Assembly (NCBI RefSeq): GCF_001277295.1
Contig: NZ_CP011457.1
Coordinates: 1-64,000 of the forward strand
Reading direction: 5' to 3'
Source: Anabaena sp. WA102
GTDB lineage: Bacteria > Cyanobacteriota > Cyanobacteriia > Cyanobacteriales > Nostocaceae
Length of the DNA: 64,000 nt
A program made the position numbers and the translations under genes. How positions within the stretch are numbered: the first letter of the stretch is position 1; each line of letters begins with the position of its first letter. Of the stretch, positions 1-6,999 are shown piece after piece. The notes under the pieces are model-generated. The model searched no databases, was not told the origin of the DNA, and saw only the letters and a program-made list of their open reading frames with translations.

Positions 1-48
1 CAAAAAATAACCCCGAACTAACTTGTAGTCCGAGGTCATAAAAGCGGT

Positions 49-549
49 CTAAGTCTGAGTTAACAATGCACTGGCATAAACAGTTTCCGTTCCCACTGTT
101 CCCACAATAAACATTCCCACACTGGGGTCAGCAGGAGCATCAACATAATAGATTTTAGGATTGGTGACTTGTTTAAACGCTGCATACAGTTGTACATAAT
201 ATTCAACTGATTCTGCTTCTGCTGCTAACGTTTCCAAACTTGCAGTTCCCGCATCCAGTAATTCGCCTTGATCGTTCAATGCCTCAATCGCATTTAAAGC
301 CAAGGGTTTAAATACTTCGTCTAAGGTCTTTTGAACAACCGTTCTGGTTTCCAATAACTCTTTAGTGGGAGCAACCCCAGCATTTTTGGTACGCAGTGAC
401 CTATCCAAAGACAGGATTTTTTCATTATCTACAACAGCCTTAGTTGTGCTGATTTTCAAAGGAGAATCACTTTCAGATTGCCCCCAGAAATTATAGTCTT
501 TGATAACGCCTCTGATATGAGAAGCAGCTTTACTCGCAGTTAAAAACAT
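49..549 (-). CDS. Hypothetical protein, 166 aa
   Basis: Open frame from an ATG with no family I recognise. The product has no clear signal peptide or membrane segment; the middle (about residues 60-120) is acidic and helix-prone, and the C-terminal third is rich in V, G and T, suggesting beta structure. It is transcribed leftwards, apart from its neighbour by about 290 bp that carry a direct repeat (762-808) which could hold its promoter. Real-gene status rests on length and uninterrupted frame; function unknown. Confidence 0.6.
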   Translation of the reverse strand: MFLTASKAASHIRGVIKDYNFWGQSESDSPLKISTTKAVVDNEKILSLDRSLRTKNAGVAPTKELLETRTVVQKTLDEVFKPLALNAIEALNDQGELLDAGTASLETLAAEAESVEYYVQLYAAFKQVTNPKIYYVDAPADPSVGMFIVGTVGTETVYASALLTQT

Positions 550-761
550 TGCAAATCCTCGTCATTTCAACTTTGGGTATTTTAACTAAAAATGAGAAAC
601 TTAACAGGGAATTTTAAGTTGTTAAAACTAATTTTCCTCAGACATTTTCCAGATAAATACTGGATATAAACGTTAATATTTTTATGAGAATCAATATTTA
701 ATTAGACTTAGTTCTCAATAAAAATCATAATGTTACAAATGTTAAATTTAATGTAGATATC

Positions 762-808
762 AATAACAAATTATGTTATTTTGATCCTGTGAATAACAAA
801 TTATGCTA
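762..808. repeat. 17-bp direct repeat in an intergenic gap
   Basis: AATAACAAATTATG followed by YTA occurs at 762-778 and again at 792-808, spaced exactly 30 bp. It lies between two leftward genes, upstream of the 166-aa gene. Spacing near three helical turns would suit a regulator binding site. The rest of 550-841 is AT-rich with nothing else recognisable. Function is inferred only from position. Confidence 0.4.
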
Positions 809-841
809 TAGTTAAACAGTGGGAGTTACCCCACCATAATG

Positions 842-1135
842 CTATTTACTTTGCCAGTCGTCGAGTGCTTGATTCAATTTCTTAGCCAAAGATTCCGCTT
901 TTCTCTTAGGCAAACAAAATCTGATGGTAATATAAACAAATGAATTATGATAAATCACATCATAACTTTTACCTGAACAACCAAGAACCGCCGAAAATCT
1001 GTCTTTAGAACATTCACTAATTCGTTGATGGTGTCCATTATCAAGAAATGCTAATTGCACCGCAACTAAACCCGGATTTCTCACCAAAATCCTCAAACCC
1101 TTATAAAATCTGGATTCTAGGTTTTCACACTGCAT
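842..1135 (-). CDS. Hypothetical protein, 97 aa
   Basis: Small basic protein of unknown family. The ATG at 1135 is taken as start; a TTG lies one codon upstream. The C-terminus (KAESLAKKLNQALDDW) looks like an amphipathic helix and the centre contains beta-like stretches (YDVIYHNSFVYITIRF). It sits just downstream of the broken DUF6876 gene on the same strand. Nothing in the sequence gives a function. Confidence 0.5.
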   Translation of the reverse strand: MQCENLESRFYKGLRILVRNPGLVAVQLAFLDNGHHQRISECSKDRFSAVLGCSGKSYDVIYHNSFVYITIRFCLPKRKAESLAKKLNQALDDWQSK

Positions 1136-1239
1136 CAAGAATTAACCCGGTGAAAATGCCCGAAACCGTTTCTCTATAAGGATTAGATAGATTGCGATCG
1201 CATTGTTTGTGAGAAATGCGGGTAAAGCCATTTCTTTCA

Positions 1240-2179
1240 TCAATATTCCCCAGGTAACATCAACACACCCTGAACAAGAAAAAGTTTGATTTCGGGTAAG
1301 GGAAAATCAGTAAACTCAATATCCTGTCTGATATATGGCGTAATTTCTGGATCTGGTGTATCTCCCCAACAAGTTACAACCGCTTGATGATGAGGTTTGG
1401 GTTTGATAAATTCATGACTGTCACCAACAACCAATAACTGTTGTGGCTCGCAATTATAAATGCTCCGGCTTGCAACAAGACATTTTCCGGCTCACATTAT
1501 TTGCAACTGAAATGTTGGTTCGGCTCAAATTATCTGCAATTAGGCTCAGATTATTTGCAACCAGTTTGCAATCATTACTCTCCGGCTCACATTAATTGCA
1601 AATAAGCTAGAAGTTATTAGCTGCAATAATTAGGGACAATGCGCTCCAGCAGGTGCATTTTGTCAATCCAAAATTTCTGTTGCGAGTTTTAGTTGATCAT
1701 TTGATAGGACTGGGGAGGTGAAATGCCCATTTTACCCTCAATTCTCTTTTAAGACTCGCAACGGAAAGAATATTCTGTGGCCAGTTTTCTGTTACGAGTT
1801 CAGTTGCAGTTAATGTGAGTCGAGATTTATGATTGCAAGCCCATTTGCATTTAATTTGAGTCTAGTTGCAATTAATATGAGCCGGAACACAATCTTAATT
1901 GCAATTAATCTGAGCCAGAAAATTTCTTGTTTGCGAGCCGGAGGGTTTATGATTGCAAGCCGCAACAAATAACCATAACTGAAAATCCTTGAGCATTTGA
2001 TCAGCTAATAGTTTCTTGGTTTGATGACTGGCAATCACATCAATTAACCAATAACACTGGGCTTCCTGTGCTAAGTATTGAATACCGTCGGTGTGGCGAA
2101 TACTTAACAAATGTCGGTAATAATTATCAGTGCTGGTAAAATGCTTGAGAGATTGCTGTAATTCTTCTGGGGAAATCAT
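1240..2179 (-). pseudogene. DUF6876-family gene split by a mini-transposon
   Basis: The N-terminal part (2179 down to 1974: ELQQSLKHFTSTDNYYRH, DGIQYLAQEAQCYWLIDVIA) and the C-terminal part (1434 to 1240: HHQAVVTCWGDT, IEFTDFPLPEIKLFLV, VLMLPGEY) are the two halves of a DUF6876-like protein of about 140 residues. A 529-bp element (1439-1967) separates them. Removing it with one AATAAC target copy joins the halves in frame as FQLWLLVVGDSHEF, so the gene is otherwise intact. The element supplies a short foreign tail to the N-terminal fragment. The gene is preceded by the GCTATCGC box seen in the 54.7-64 kb array. Function of DUF6876 is unknown. Confidence 0.8.
1439..1967. mobile_element. 529-bp non-autonomous transposon with repeated end sites
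   Basis: Ends are inverted: left TGTTGTGGCTCGCAATTATA, right (complement) TGTTGCGGCTTGCAATCATA. Flanks carry a direct duplication AATAAC at 1433-1438 and 1968-1973 (5-6 bp). Both ends hold several oriented copies of a degenerate site, GGCTCANATTAWYTGCAA. TG...CA termini, short target duplication and multiple end sites are the pattern of Mu/Tn7 (TnsB/TniA DDE) transposons, including CAST elements, so these sites may be transposase-binding sites. The interior has no transposase but has a further inverted pair built on TTGCGAGT (about 1678-1697 and 1749-1768). Family assignment is inference. Confidence 0.75.
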
Positions 2180-2245
2180 AGTAAAGATTCAAAACAACAA
2201 CCCCTCAAAGCGATAGCATTAATTATTAGGAAAAGCCCCCATTTA

Positions 2246-3001
2246 TTATCTAATTGCTACAGCAACTTTGCCATTTGTTGAACTATGTTGTGATTGTAAA
2301 TTACTGATAGTAGTATTAGCTTCTTCTAAGTGAGTTTGCAATTGTGCTAACTTTTTACCAAGTTCATTATTTTTCACAATCAAATCATTACGTTCTTGAT
2401 ACAAACTCTCCAACTTAGTACGAACCTCTTCACTATCAGCTAATTGTTGTTTATTAAGATTTATATATGCTTCTTTAAGCTCGTTGCGCTGCCGTTCACA
2501 TTCAGCCTTATGAAAATTAAGCTCAAGTTGTAAACTGGGAAAATCTATAAGTTGTTGTTTTAACAATTCATTCTCGGTAACTAGATATCTGAGTTTGTCA
2601 CCGGAAATAGAGGAATCGGCGTTTTGGTAAGCGAGTTTATAAACAGCGATCGCCCATTGGTTCATAGCAGTCAAATAATCCCCTGGAATATCGGACACAT
2701 CAAGTACCCCGTCATCAACAAATTCAAGAAGTCCCGAAATCAGTCCTTTTTCGTTTCTTTTAAGATCCATGTTCTCAGTCCGCCACTGACGTAATAAATC
2801 GCAAACCGTGTCAGAACTACCACCAATACCGTAAATATATTTTAAAGCTGATTGTACGCTACGGATAACAATACCGACCTGATTCTTTTTCAACACGGCA
2901 CAAGCGATATCAACCATTGATTTAGTAATACTATTGTACTGCTTAATTTCAATATCAAATCCGGTGAGGTCGAGTTCCTGAAATGTTGTTGGTAGTTTCA
3001 T
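2246..3001 (-). CDS. KfrA-like plasmid DNA-binding coiled-coil protein
   Basis: 251 aa. Residues about 30-75 resemble the KfrA N-terminal DNA-binding domain: VRSVQ-like helix, then GIGGSSDTVCDLLRQWR, matching the family pattern of a G-S-x-x-T turn followed by a helix ending in WR. Residues about 140-240 form a long charged coiled coil (heptads around NELLKQQL, KLESLYQERNDL, NNELGKKLAQLQTHLEE). KfrA proteins autoregulate and assist stable plasmid inheritance. The gene is directly preceded by an operator-like set of alternating CTTACAT arms at 3012-3049, consistent with autoregulation. The assignment is by pattern; the middle region is divergent. Confidence 0.65.
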   Translation of the reverse strand: MKLPTTFQELDLTGFDIEIKQYNSITKSMVDIACAVLKKNQVGIVIRSVQSALKYIYGIGGSSDTVCDLLRQWRTENMDLKRNEKGLISGLLEFVDDGVLDVSDIPGDYLTAMNQWAIAVYKLAYQNADSSISGDKLRYLVTENELLKQQLIDFPSLQLELNFHKAECERQRNELKEAYINLNKQQLADSEEVRTKLESLYQERNDLIVKNNELGKKLAQLQTHLEEANTTISNLQSQHSSTNGKVAVAIR

Positions 3002-3011
3002 AGCGCACCTG

Positions 3012-3049
3012 CTTACATCTATATAAAGTATGTAAGGGTAACCTTACAT
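3012..3049. promoter_or_regulatory. Probable operator of the KfrA-like gene
   Basis: Three 7-bp arms alternate in direction: CTTACAT (3012-3018), ATGTAAG (3030-3036), CTTACAT (3043-3049). They form two overlapping inverted repeats; the second is TGTAAGG-GTAA-CCTTACA. They lie 11-48 bp upstream of the KfrA-like start codon at 3001, where autoregulators of this family bind. Confidence 0.55.
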
Positions 3050-3057
3050 TGTCAAGA

Positions 3058-3309
3058 TTAAGAATCATCCTCATGAGGAAAAGCAAGTGCAAGTTCAGTC
3101 AATGTGCATTCCAGGATTTCGATAACTGCTAAAACCTCTGCTGGGGAGAATTTGGGGACTGCATGACCATTTACCCAGGCACTCACAGCCTGTCGTGAAA
3201 GTTTACGCCCGGAAATGTTACTCCAGGCATTTTCTACCAGTTCCACAAACTTTTCTTGAGTTAAACTTCGTCGCTCTAAAAGTTTTATAAACTTGGTTCT
3301 TTTTGCCAT
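3058..3309 (-). CDS. XRE/Cro-type helix-turn-helix regulator, 83 aa
   Basis: Small one-domain DNA-binding protein. Residues about 12-60 form an XRE-like helix-turn-helix: LTQEKFVELVENAW, then LSRQAVSAWVNGHAVPKFSP, the usual recognition helix and the P-containing loop after it. A leucine-rich helix follows (LAVIEILECTLTELALAF). It lies 57 bp upstream of the KfrA-like gene on the same strand and may regulate it or itself; a 16-bp palindrome sits 28 bp upstream of its start. Confidence 0.7.
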   Translation of the reverse strand: MAKRTKFIKLLERRSLTQEKFVELVENAWSNISGRKLSRQAVSAWVNGHAVPKFSPAEVLAVIEILECTLTELALAFPHEDDS

Positions 3310-3336
3310 GCTATTGCAGTAAAGCCAGCCTTGAAA

Positions 3337-3352
3337 GTAAAGTTGACTTTAC
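3337..3352. promoter_or_regulatory. 16-bp perfect palindrome upstream of the XRE gene
   Basis: GTAAAGTTGACTTTAC is an inverted repeat with 7-bp arms around a TG centre, 28 bp before the start codon at 3309. A likely operator of the adjacent XRE regulator; no direct proof. Confidence 0.5.
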
Positions 3353-3539
3353 GTAATTATATTCATATACTTACAATATCAAAAAATCTATAGTTAAAAT
3401 ATAAAATATCTATACAGGAAAACTAAGACTCAGTATTTTTACTAAGAAATATAGTCAATAAATTATTGAATATGGCACAAAACAGGATGGTAACACACTG
3501 GTATTGGTAAAGACTATAGTTAGAAACTATAGGTAAAAA

Positions 3540-3893
3540 CTAAGACTTTCTGATGATATCGGCAATGGCTAAGACAATATCTGATAACTGTTCTGTAGAA
3601 GCAGACTGAATGTTATAGAAATTGGTAACGTTTACGTGGGATTGTCCAAATGTTACTTGTAATCCACCATCAGCCAACAACCGCTTTACTAAAGTTGCTT
3701 TGACCTCTGGACTCACATCAGAAGCAAGCTGCTCTAAGAGAGTAGATTTTTCCTGATACTCCAGTTTATCAACTAAATTTTTGATGATATTGCTAATGGC
3801 TGTGTCATCTAATTGATGGCATTGATTAAGTATTTGCTTCAAAATATCTTCAGTCACCCTGACACTCTCTACTTTTCTGTTGTTGACCTGCAT
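3540..3893 (-). CDS. Hypothetical protein, 117 aa, paralogue of the 9434-9709 gene
   Basis: Helical N-terminus, then a characteristic stretch VTFGQSHVNVTNFYNIQS followed by a helix DIVLAIADIIRK. The protein encoded at 9434-9709 has the same layout (VTMGNSQVHANTVYQFNL, then DIWEAIAETIK), so the two are homologues. Gene and protein stand alone, with about 230 bp to the XRE gene. No catalytic motif is visible; function unknown. Confidence 0.55.
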   Translation of the reverse strand: MQVNNRKVESVRVTEDILKQILNQCHQLDDTAISNIIKNLVDKLEYQEKSTLLEQLASDVSPEVKATLVKRLLADGGLQVTFGQSHVNVTNFYNIQSASTEQLSDIVLAIADIIRKS

Positions 3894-4226
3894 AAATTTG
3901 TTGACACTTGAATATTCTAGCCTTTTCTTCTAGGAATATCCTATCAACACTATCGCTTAATCAATGTTTACAGTTTTAAATTAGCAAATATTGGTACTAT
4001 TATGCACTTTAGTCATCATAGAAATTTTCGAGTTAATCCTTAGACTTAACATTATTGATAGTATTTGCACTTAGTTCTTGACAAGTCTTAGCAGATGTGA
4101 AATTTACGGTTTCTAAAGATTAAGGTTCTAGTATTTTGATGCGGAAATAATACAAGAATACTACAAATTACTGAATGTTAGCACTATCTACGACAAAGGA
4201 CTGGATAATTGTGTTTATATTCGGTT
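3894..4226. other. Gene-free stretch
   Basis: 333 bp of AT-rich sequence between two leftward genes. I see no plausible coding frame, no strong hairpin and no repeat shared with other parts of the window. It should contain the promoter of the 117-aa gene. Confidence 0.4.
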
Positions 4227-4595
4227 TTAAGCGCAAACCTTTTGGTCAGATGAGCGTAGTGATAATGCCAAAGCTTGCATGATATCTGCTCTGTCCTCTT
4301 TGTCTAAAAACGGAATCAATTGCGCTATTTGCCGTCCGTTCAGATATTTCACCATTTCTTCGGGGTGAACTTCGGTTTTTATCCCCAGTTTAGTCAGTGC
4401 TTCTTTGCGAATATCCTCATCTAAACAATCCAAAATGCTGAAATAGTAACCGGCATATAAATCTTCCTGAAGTCCATTCATTAAGCGACTTAAAGAACTG
4501 CTGCTAAAACCAGACATTTTAGATATGTTGATTGCCGTTTCTCCTCTGGTGATCGCTTTGTTTAATGCGTCAATTAAAATTTCTCTGTGATTCAT
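4227..4595 (-). CDS. Helix-turn-helix-like small protein A, 122 aa
   Basis: N-terminus has an HTH pattern: ILIDALNKAITRGETAINIS, then KMSGFSSSSLSRLMNGLQED as turn and recognition helix. It aligns along its length with the protein at 4805-5146 (ILIQAIEQAMSEGMTNAKLS, SGVNNSMISRLLSRERED, LGKLGV / LTKLGI), so the pair arose by duplication. The C-terminus ends in a helix (DIMQALALSLRSS). Likely transcriptional regulators of the plasmid or its replication operon, which starts nearby on the opposite strand. Assignment by pattern only. Confidence 0.6.
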   Translation of the reverse strand: MNHREILIDALNKAITRGETAINISKMSGFSSSSLSRLMNGLQEDLYAGYYFSILDCLDEDIRKEALTKLGIKTEVHPEEMVKYLNGRQIAQLIPFLDKEDRADIMQALALSLRSSDQKVCA

Positions 4596-4804
4596 ATTGC
4601 GTTATAGGTATTTTAAGATTATATTTAGTTTATAGCAAATTAGATAGTTACTGCCAATAGTACCACAACAGTATCAAACTCTTTTCGCTCTAGCGTCTAA
4701 CTTAGGAATTTCCATAAGTTACACACCAATAATTTTAATCTAATTACCTTTAGTTTGCAATGGGGGGTAGTCAATTTCTAAACAAATGGATCAGGTTTCT
4801 TAGT

Positions 4805-5146
4805 TTACGCCACTGCTTTAGCTTTTTCTTTGTTTTGCGCTGTTAAAGAATGGGCGATCGCTTCCAACACTCTAGCTTTTTCCTCTGGAGGCGAGCTTGC
4901 CGCAATTGCTGCTAAGTCAAAGCTCACCACTCCTAACTTACCCAAAGTGGCTGATTTGATGTGTTCAGGTAGTGAATGAACCAGCTTAAAGAAATCTCCA
5001 GACCTTATATCTTCTCTTTCTCTACTTAACAACCGTGAAATCATACTATTGTTCACACCGGATGCACGAGAGAGTTTGGCATTAGTCATTCCTTCACTCA
5101 TTGCCTGTTCGATAGCTTGAATTAATATTTCTTTAGGTTCTATCAT
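4805..5146 (-). CDS. Helix-turn-helix-like small protein B, 113 aa
   Basis: Paralogue of the 122-aa protein at 4227-4595. The HTH region reads NAKLSRASGVNNSMISRLLS, followed by a conserved GDFFKLVHSLPEHIKSATLG block and a C-terminal alanine-rich helix. It is divergent to the replication operon, with about 150 bp between its start and the first plus-strand ORF, a position typical of a copy-number or partition regulator. That role is inference. Confidence 0.6.
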   Translation of the reverse strand: MIEPKEILIQAIEQAMSEGMTNAKLSRASGVNNSMISRLLSREREDIRSGDFFKLVHSLPEHIKSATLGKLGVVSFDLAAIAASSPPEEKARVLEAIAHSLTAQNKEKAKAVA

Positions 5147-5299
5147 TGTTATTTATCAGGATGATAGTATACTCTTGTTATATAGCAAATGGTAATTTTT
5201 TTGCAAGGGGGGTAAACAGAAGTTCAAATGTAAAAAAAGACCTTAACCACGGAAATGGCTAAGGCAAACTTTAAAAAAATAAAATTTCTTAACCTAATT

Positions 5300-5566
5300 A
5301 TGACTCATAATCAGAAATTTTTCCACTGTCTCCAGTCCAAACTAGGAGATTGTTGGACTTTAGCATCAATAAAACCGGATTTACTAGATTTTTTCACCAA
5401 TGTTTTTCTACAGTCCACCGCATTGAAAGTATTATTAACAGTGCTTTTCAAGCGTTTAGAGTCTGACTGTAGTGATAGCTTACGTGGCATAGCCATACTC
5501 ACCAAAATTTTTCAACCAGAAGCAATAACCAGTTATTTACTCTCAATTACTTTGGGGGTGCATTAG
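5300..5566 (+). CDS. Possible small leader protein of the replication operon, 88 aa
   Basis: Frame from ATG 5300 to a TAG two bases before the initiator ATG at 5569, so the two could be translationally coupled. The product contains leucine-rich segments (ALKVLLTVLFKRL) and matches no family I know. Upstream in-frame starts exist (5255). It may be a genuine small gene or just the leader region of the operon. Confidence 0.35.
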   Translation: MTHNQKFFHCLQSKLGDCWTLASIKPDLLDFFTNVFLQSTALKVLLTVLFKRLESDCSDSLRGIAILTKIFQPEAITSYLLSITLGVH

Positions 5567-5568
5567 CC

Positions 5569-6519
5569 ATGAAAACTAAAACTCGCACTGTTCGTTATCC
5601 ACAACCTATCGAGGAATCAAGAATGCAAGGTTATTTCATGATTTCTAAGCGTGACGCTGCTTTGGTCATTACCAACAAGTTAACTGGTAATCAATGCCGT
5701 CTTTGGCTTTATTTGATGCTTATTGACCCGTTTGCTGATTATACGACCGATGGTGAAATCAAATATCATGATCTCCCTTCTATTCCAGAAATCGCTGTGG
5801 CTATAGGTAGTTCAGTAGAAGCCGTTGAAAAGGATTTCAGAAAACTTCGTAGTCTAGGGCTTTATGAATACCGCACCGTAGTCATTCAGGGTCATAACAC
5901 CACCGCTGCTAATGCTAGATCTGAGGCCGATAGGTTAAAATCTCCCTCTAAATCTAAGCCGAAACCTAGTCAGGATAATCGTTCGGCTTATTTAAGCCCC
6001 GAAGAAGATTATTTAAGCCCCGAAAAAGATTATTTAAGCCCCGAAGGAGCTAATTTAAGCCCCGAAAAAGATTATTTAAACCCCGAAGGAGCTAATTTAA
6101 GCCCCAATCAAGAGTTAGAACCCTTGCCAAATCAGGATTCCACCGCTCCTCAGACTAATCAAACTAATCAAACTTACCAAAACTTTCTCTCAGACTTATC
6201 AGATAGCGAGAGAGAGGATTTTGAAAAGTTTGGTTTAGATAAAGCCAATAGATTACCTAACGTTCCAACATTGCCCCAAAGATGGATTGAAGTGCATTTT
6301 GAGGAATTGCGATCGCAATGGGAGAAGTCCCAAGGTAAAGTTTCCACCACGCAGGCCACGAAATGGGAGAACCACCCACAACGAGAAGAGTGGCTAAACA
6401 AAATTCGCACTATGGGGTATGTAGCTTTCTACTTTGAAGACAAAGCAGAAGAAAAAGAACGTCGCAGCTTTTATAAGTGGGCTGACTCTAATAATTTGAT
6501 TTGGATAAATGAGTTATGA
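5569..6519 (+). CDS. Probable plasmid replication initiator (winged-helix type)
   Basis: 316 aa. Residues about 20-110 look like a winged-helix replication-protein domain: GYFMISKRDAALVITNKLTG, QCRLWLYLMLIDPFADY, then PSIPEIAVAIGSSVEAVEKD and FRKLRSLGLYEYRTVV. A linker of seven-residue repeats (LSPE-rich, residues about 141-180) follows, then a charged C-terminal domain with a W-rich end (FYKWADSNNLIWINEL). Layout and place at the head of a short operon near regulator genes fit a Rep protein; initiators of the RepA_N kind carry their origin inside this gene. It overlaps the next gene by ATGA. No other candidate initiator is in the window. Confidence 0.5.
   Translation: MKTKTRTVRYPQPIEESRMQGYFMISKRDAALVITNKLTGNQCRLWLYLMLIDPFADYTTDGEIKYHDLPSIPEIAVAIGSSVEAVEKDFRKLRSLGLYEYRTVVIQGHNTTAANARSEADRLKSPSKSKPKPSQDNRSAYLSPEEDYLSPEKDYLSPEGANLSPEKDYLNPEGANLSPNQELEPLPNQDSTAPQTNQTNQTYQNFLSDLSDSEREDFEKFGLDKANRLPNVPTLPQRWIEVHFEELRSQWEKSQGKVSTTQATKWENHPQREEWLNKIRTMGYVAFYFEDKAEEKERRSFYKWADSNNLIWINEL
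5989..6108 (+). repeat. 21-bp tandem repeats inside the rep gene
   Basis: Five full units and one partial start at 5989, 6010, 6031, 6052, 6073 and 6094. Each is near TATTTAAGCCCCGAARRAGAT and codes for [YN]LSPE-x-[DA]. The period is exact, and the core TTTAAGCCCC is almost unchanged. Besides encoding a linker, the array resembles iterons and could be the replication origin. Confidence 0.7.
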
Positions 6520-6998
6520 ATCTTAGTGATTTACCGCAATTTGAACGGATGCCTTTACAAGCACCTCAGTCACAGGATGAAAAAGAAATTTTTTACCCTC
6601 AATGGACTTGTTTTTGTTGCCAAGACTACGGAGTAATAAATCGCAACTTAGCTCGAAAAATAATACCTAACTACAACAGTTCAGAAGATAAATGGCCAGT
6701 CTGCCAAAACCCAAACTGCCATGCTTTTGAGCAAAAATTTGGAGCTAATATAGGCAGTGAAAATTTTGATATGCGATTTTCTTCACTGGTTTGTCAAAAG
6801 TTGGATTTAATCGAGCGTCAGAACTGGCATAACACAGTACAACGTCAAGTTGATATCCGCGCCTTAACTAAAACAATGGCAATGCCCGGAGTCCCTGACC
6901 GCACAGACAATGACAACCGGGAAGCACAGCAGCGCAAAAAAGAAGCTGAAAACTTTGATTGGGAAGCAGCTTCAACAGCGTATTTAGGGAGTGAGTAA
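6516..6998 (+). CDS. Cysteine-rich protein of the replication operon, 160 aa
   Basis: Starts with the ATG of an ATGA overlap with the initiator gene, so the two are translationally coupled. Residues about 28-70 hold a zinc-ribbon-like set: CFCC, later CQNPNCH. The rest is charged and helical (ALTKTMAMPG, EAQQRKKEAENFDWEAA). Position suggests a helper of replication, such as a loader or initiator partner, but I do not recognise the family. Confidence 0.55.
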   Translation: MNLSDLPQFERMPLQAPQSQDEKEIFYPQWTCFCCQDYGVINRNLARKIIPNYNSSEDKWPVCQNPNCHAFEQKFGANIGSENFDMRFSSLVCQKLDLIERQNWHNTVQRQVDIRALTKTMAMPGVPDRTDNDNREAQQRKKEAENFDWEAASTAYLGSE

Positions 6999-6999
6999 A

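Noticed and set aside
1439..1967. The 529-bp insert as an integron cassette or a simple IS remnant
   Set aside because: No attC-like structure or transposase fragment; the repeated sites at both ends and short target duplication fit a mini-transposon better.
5311..5505. Minus-strand frame before the rep gene
   Set aside because: No recognisable protein and it overlaps the better placed plus-strand leader frame.
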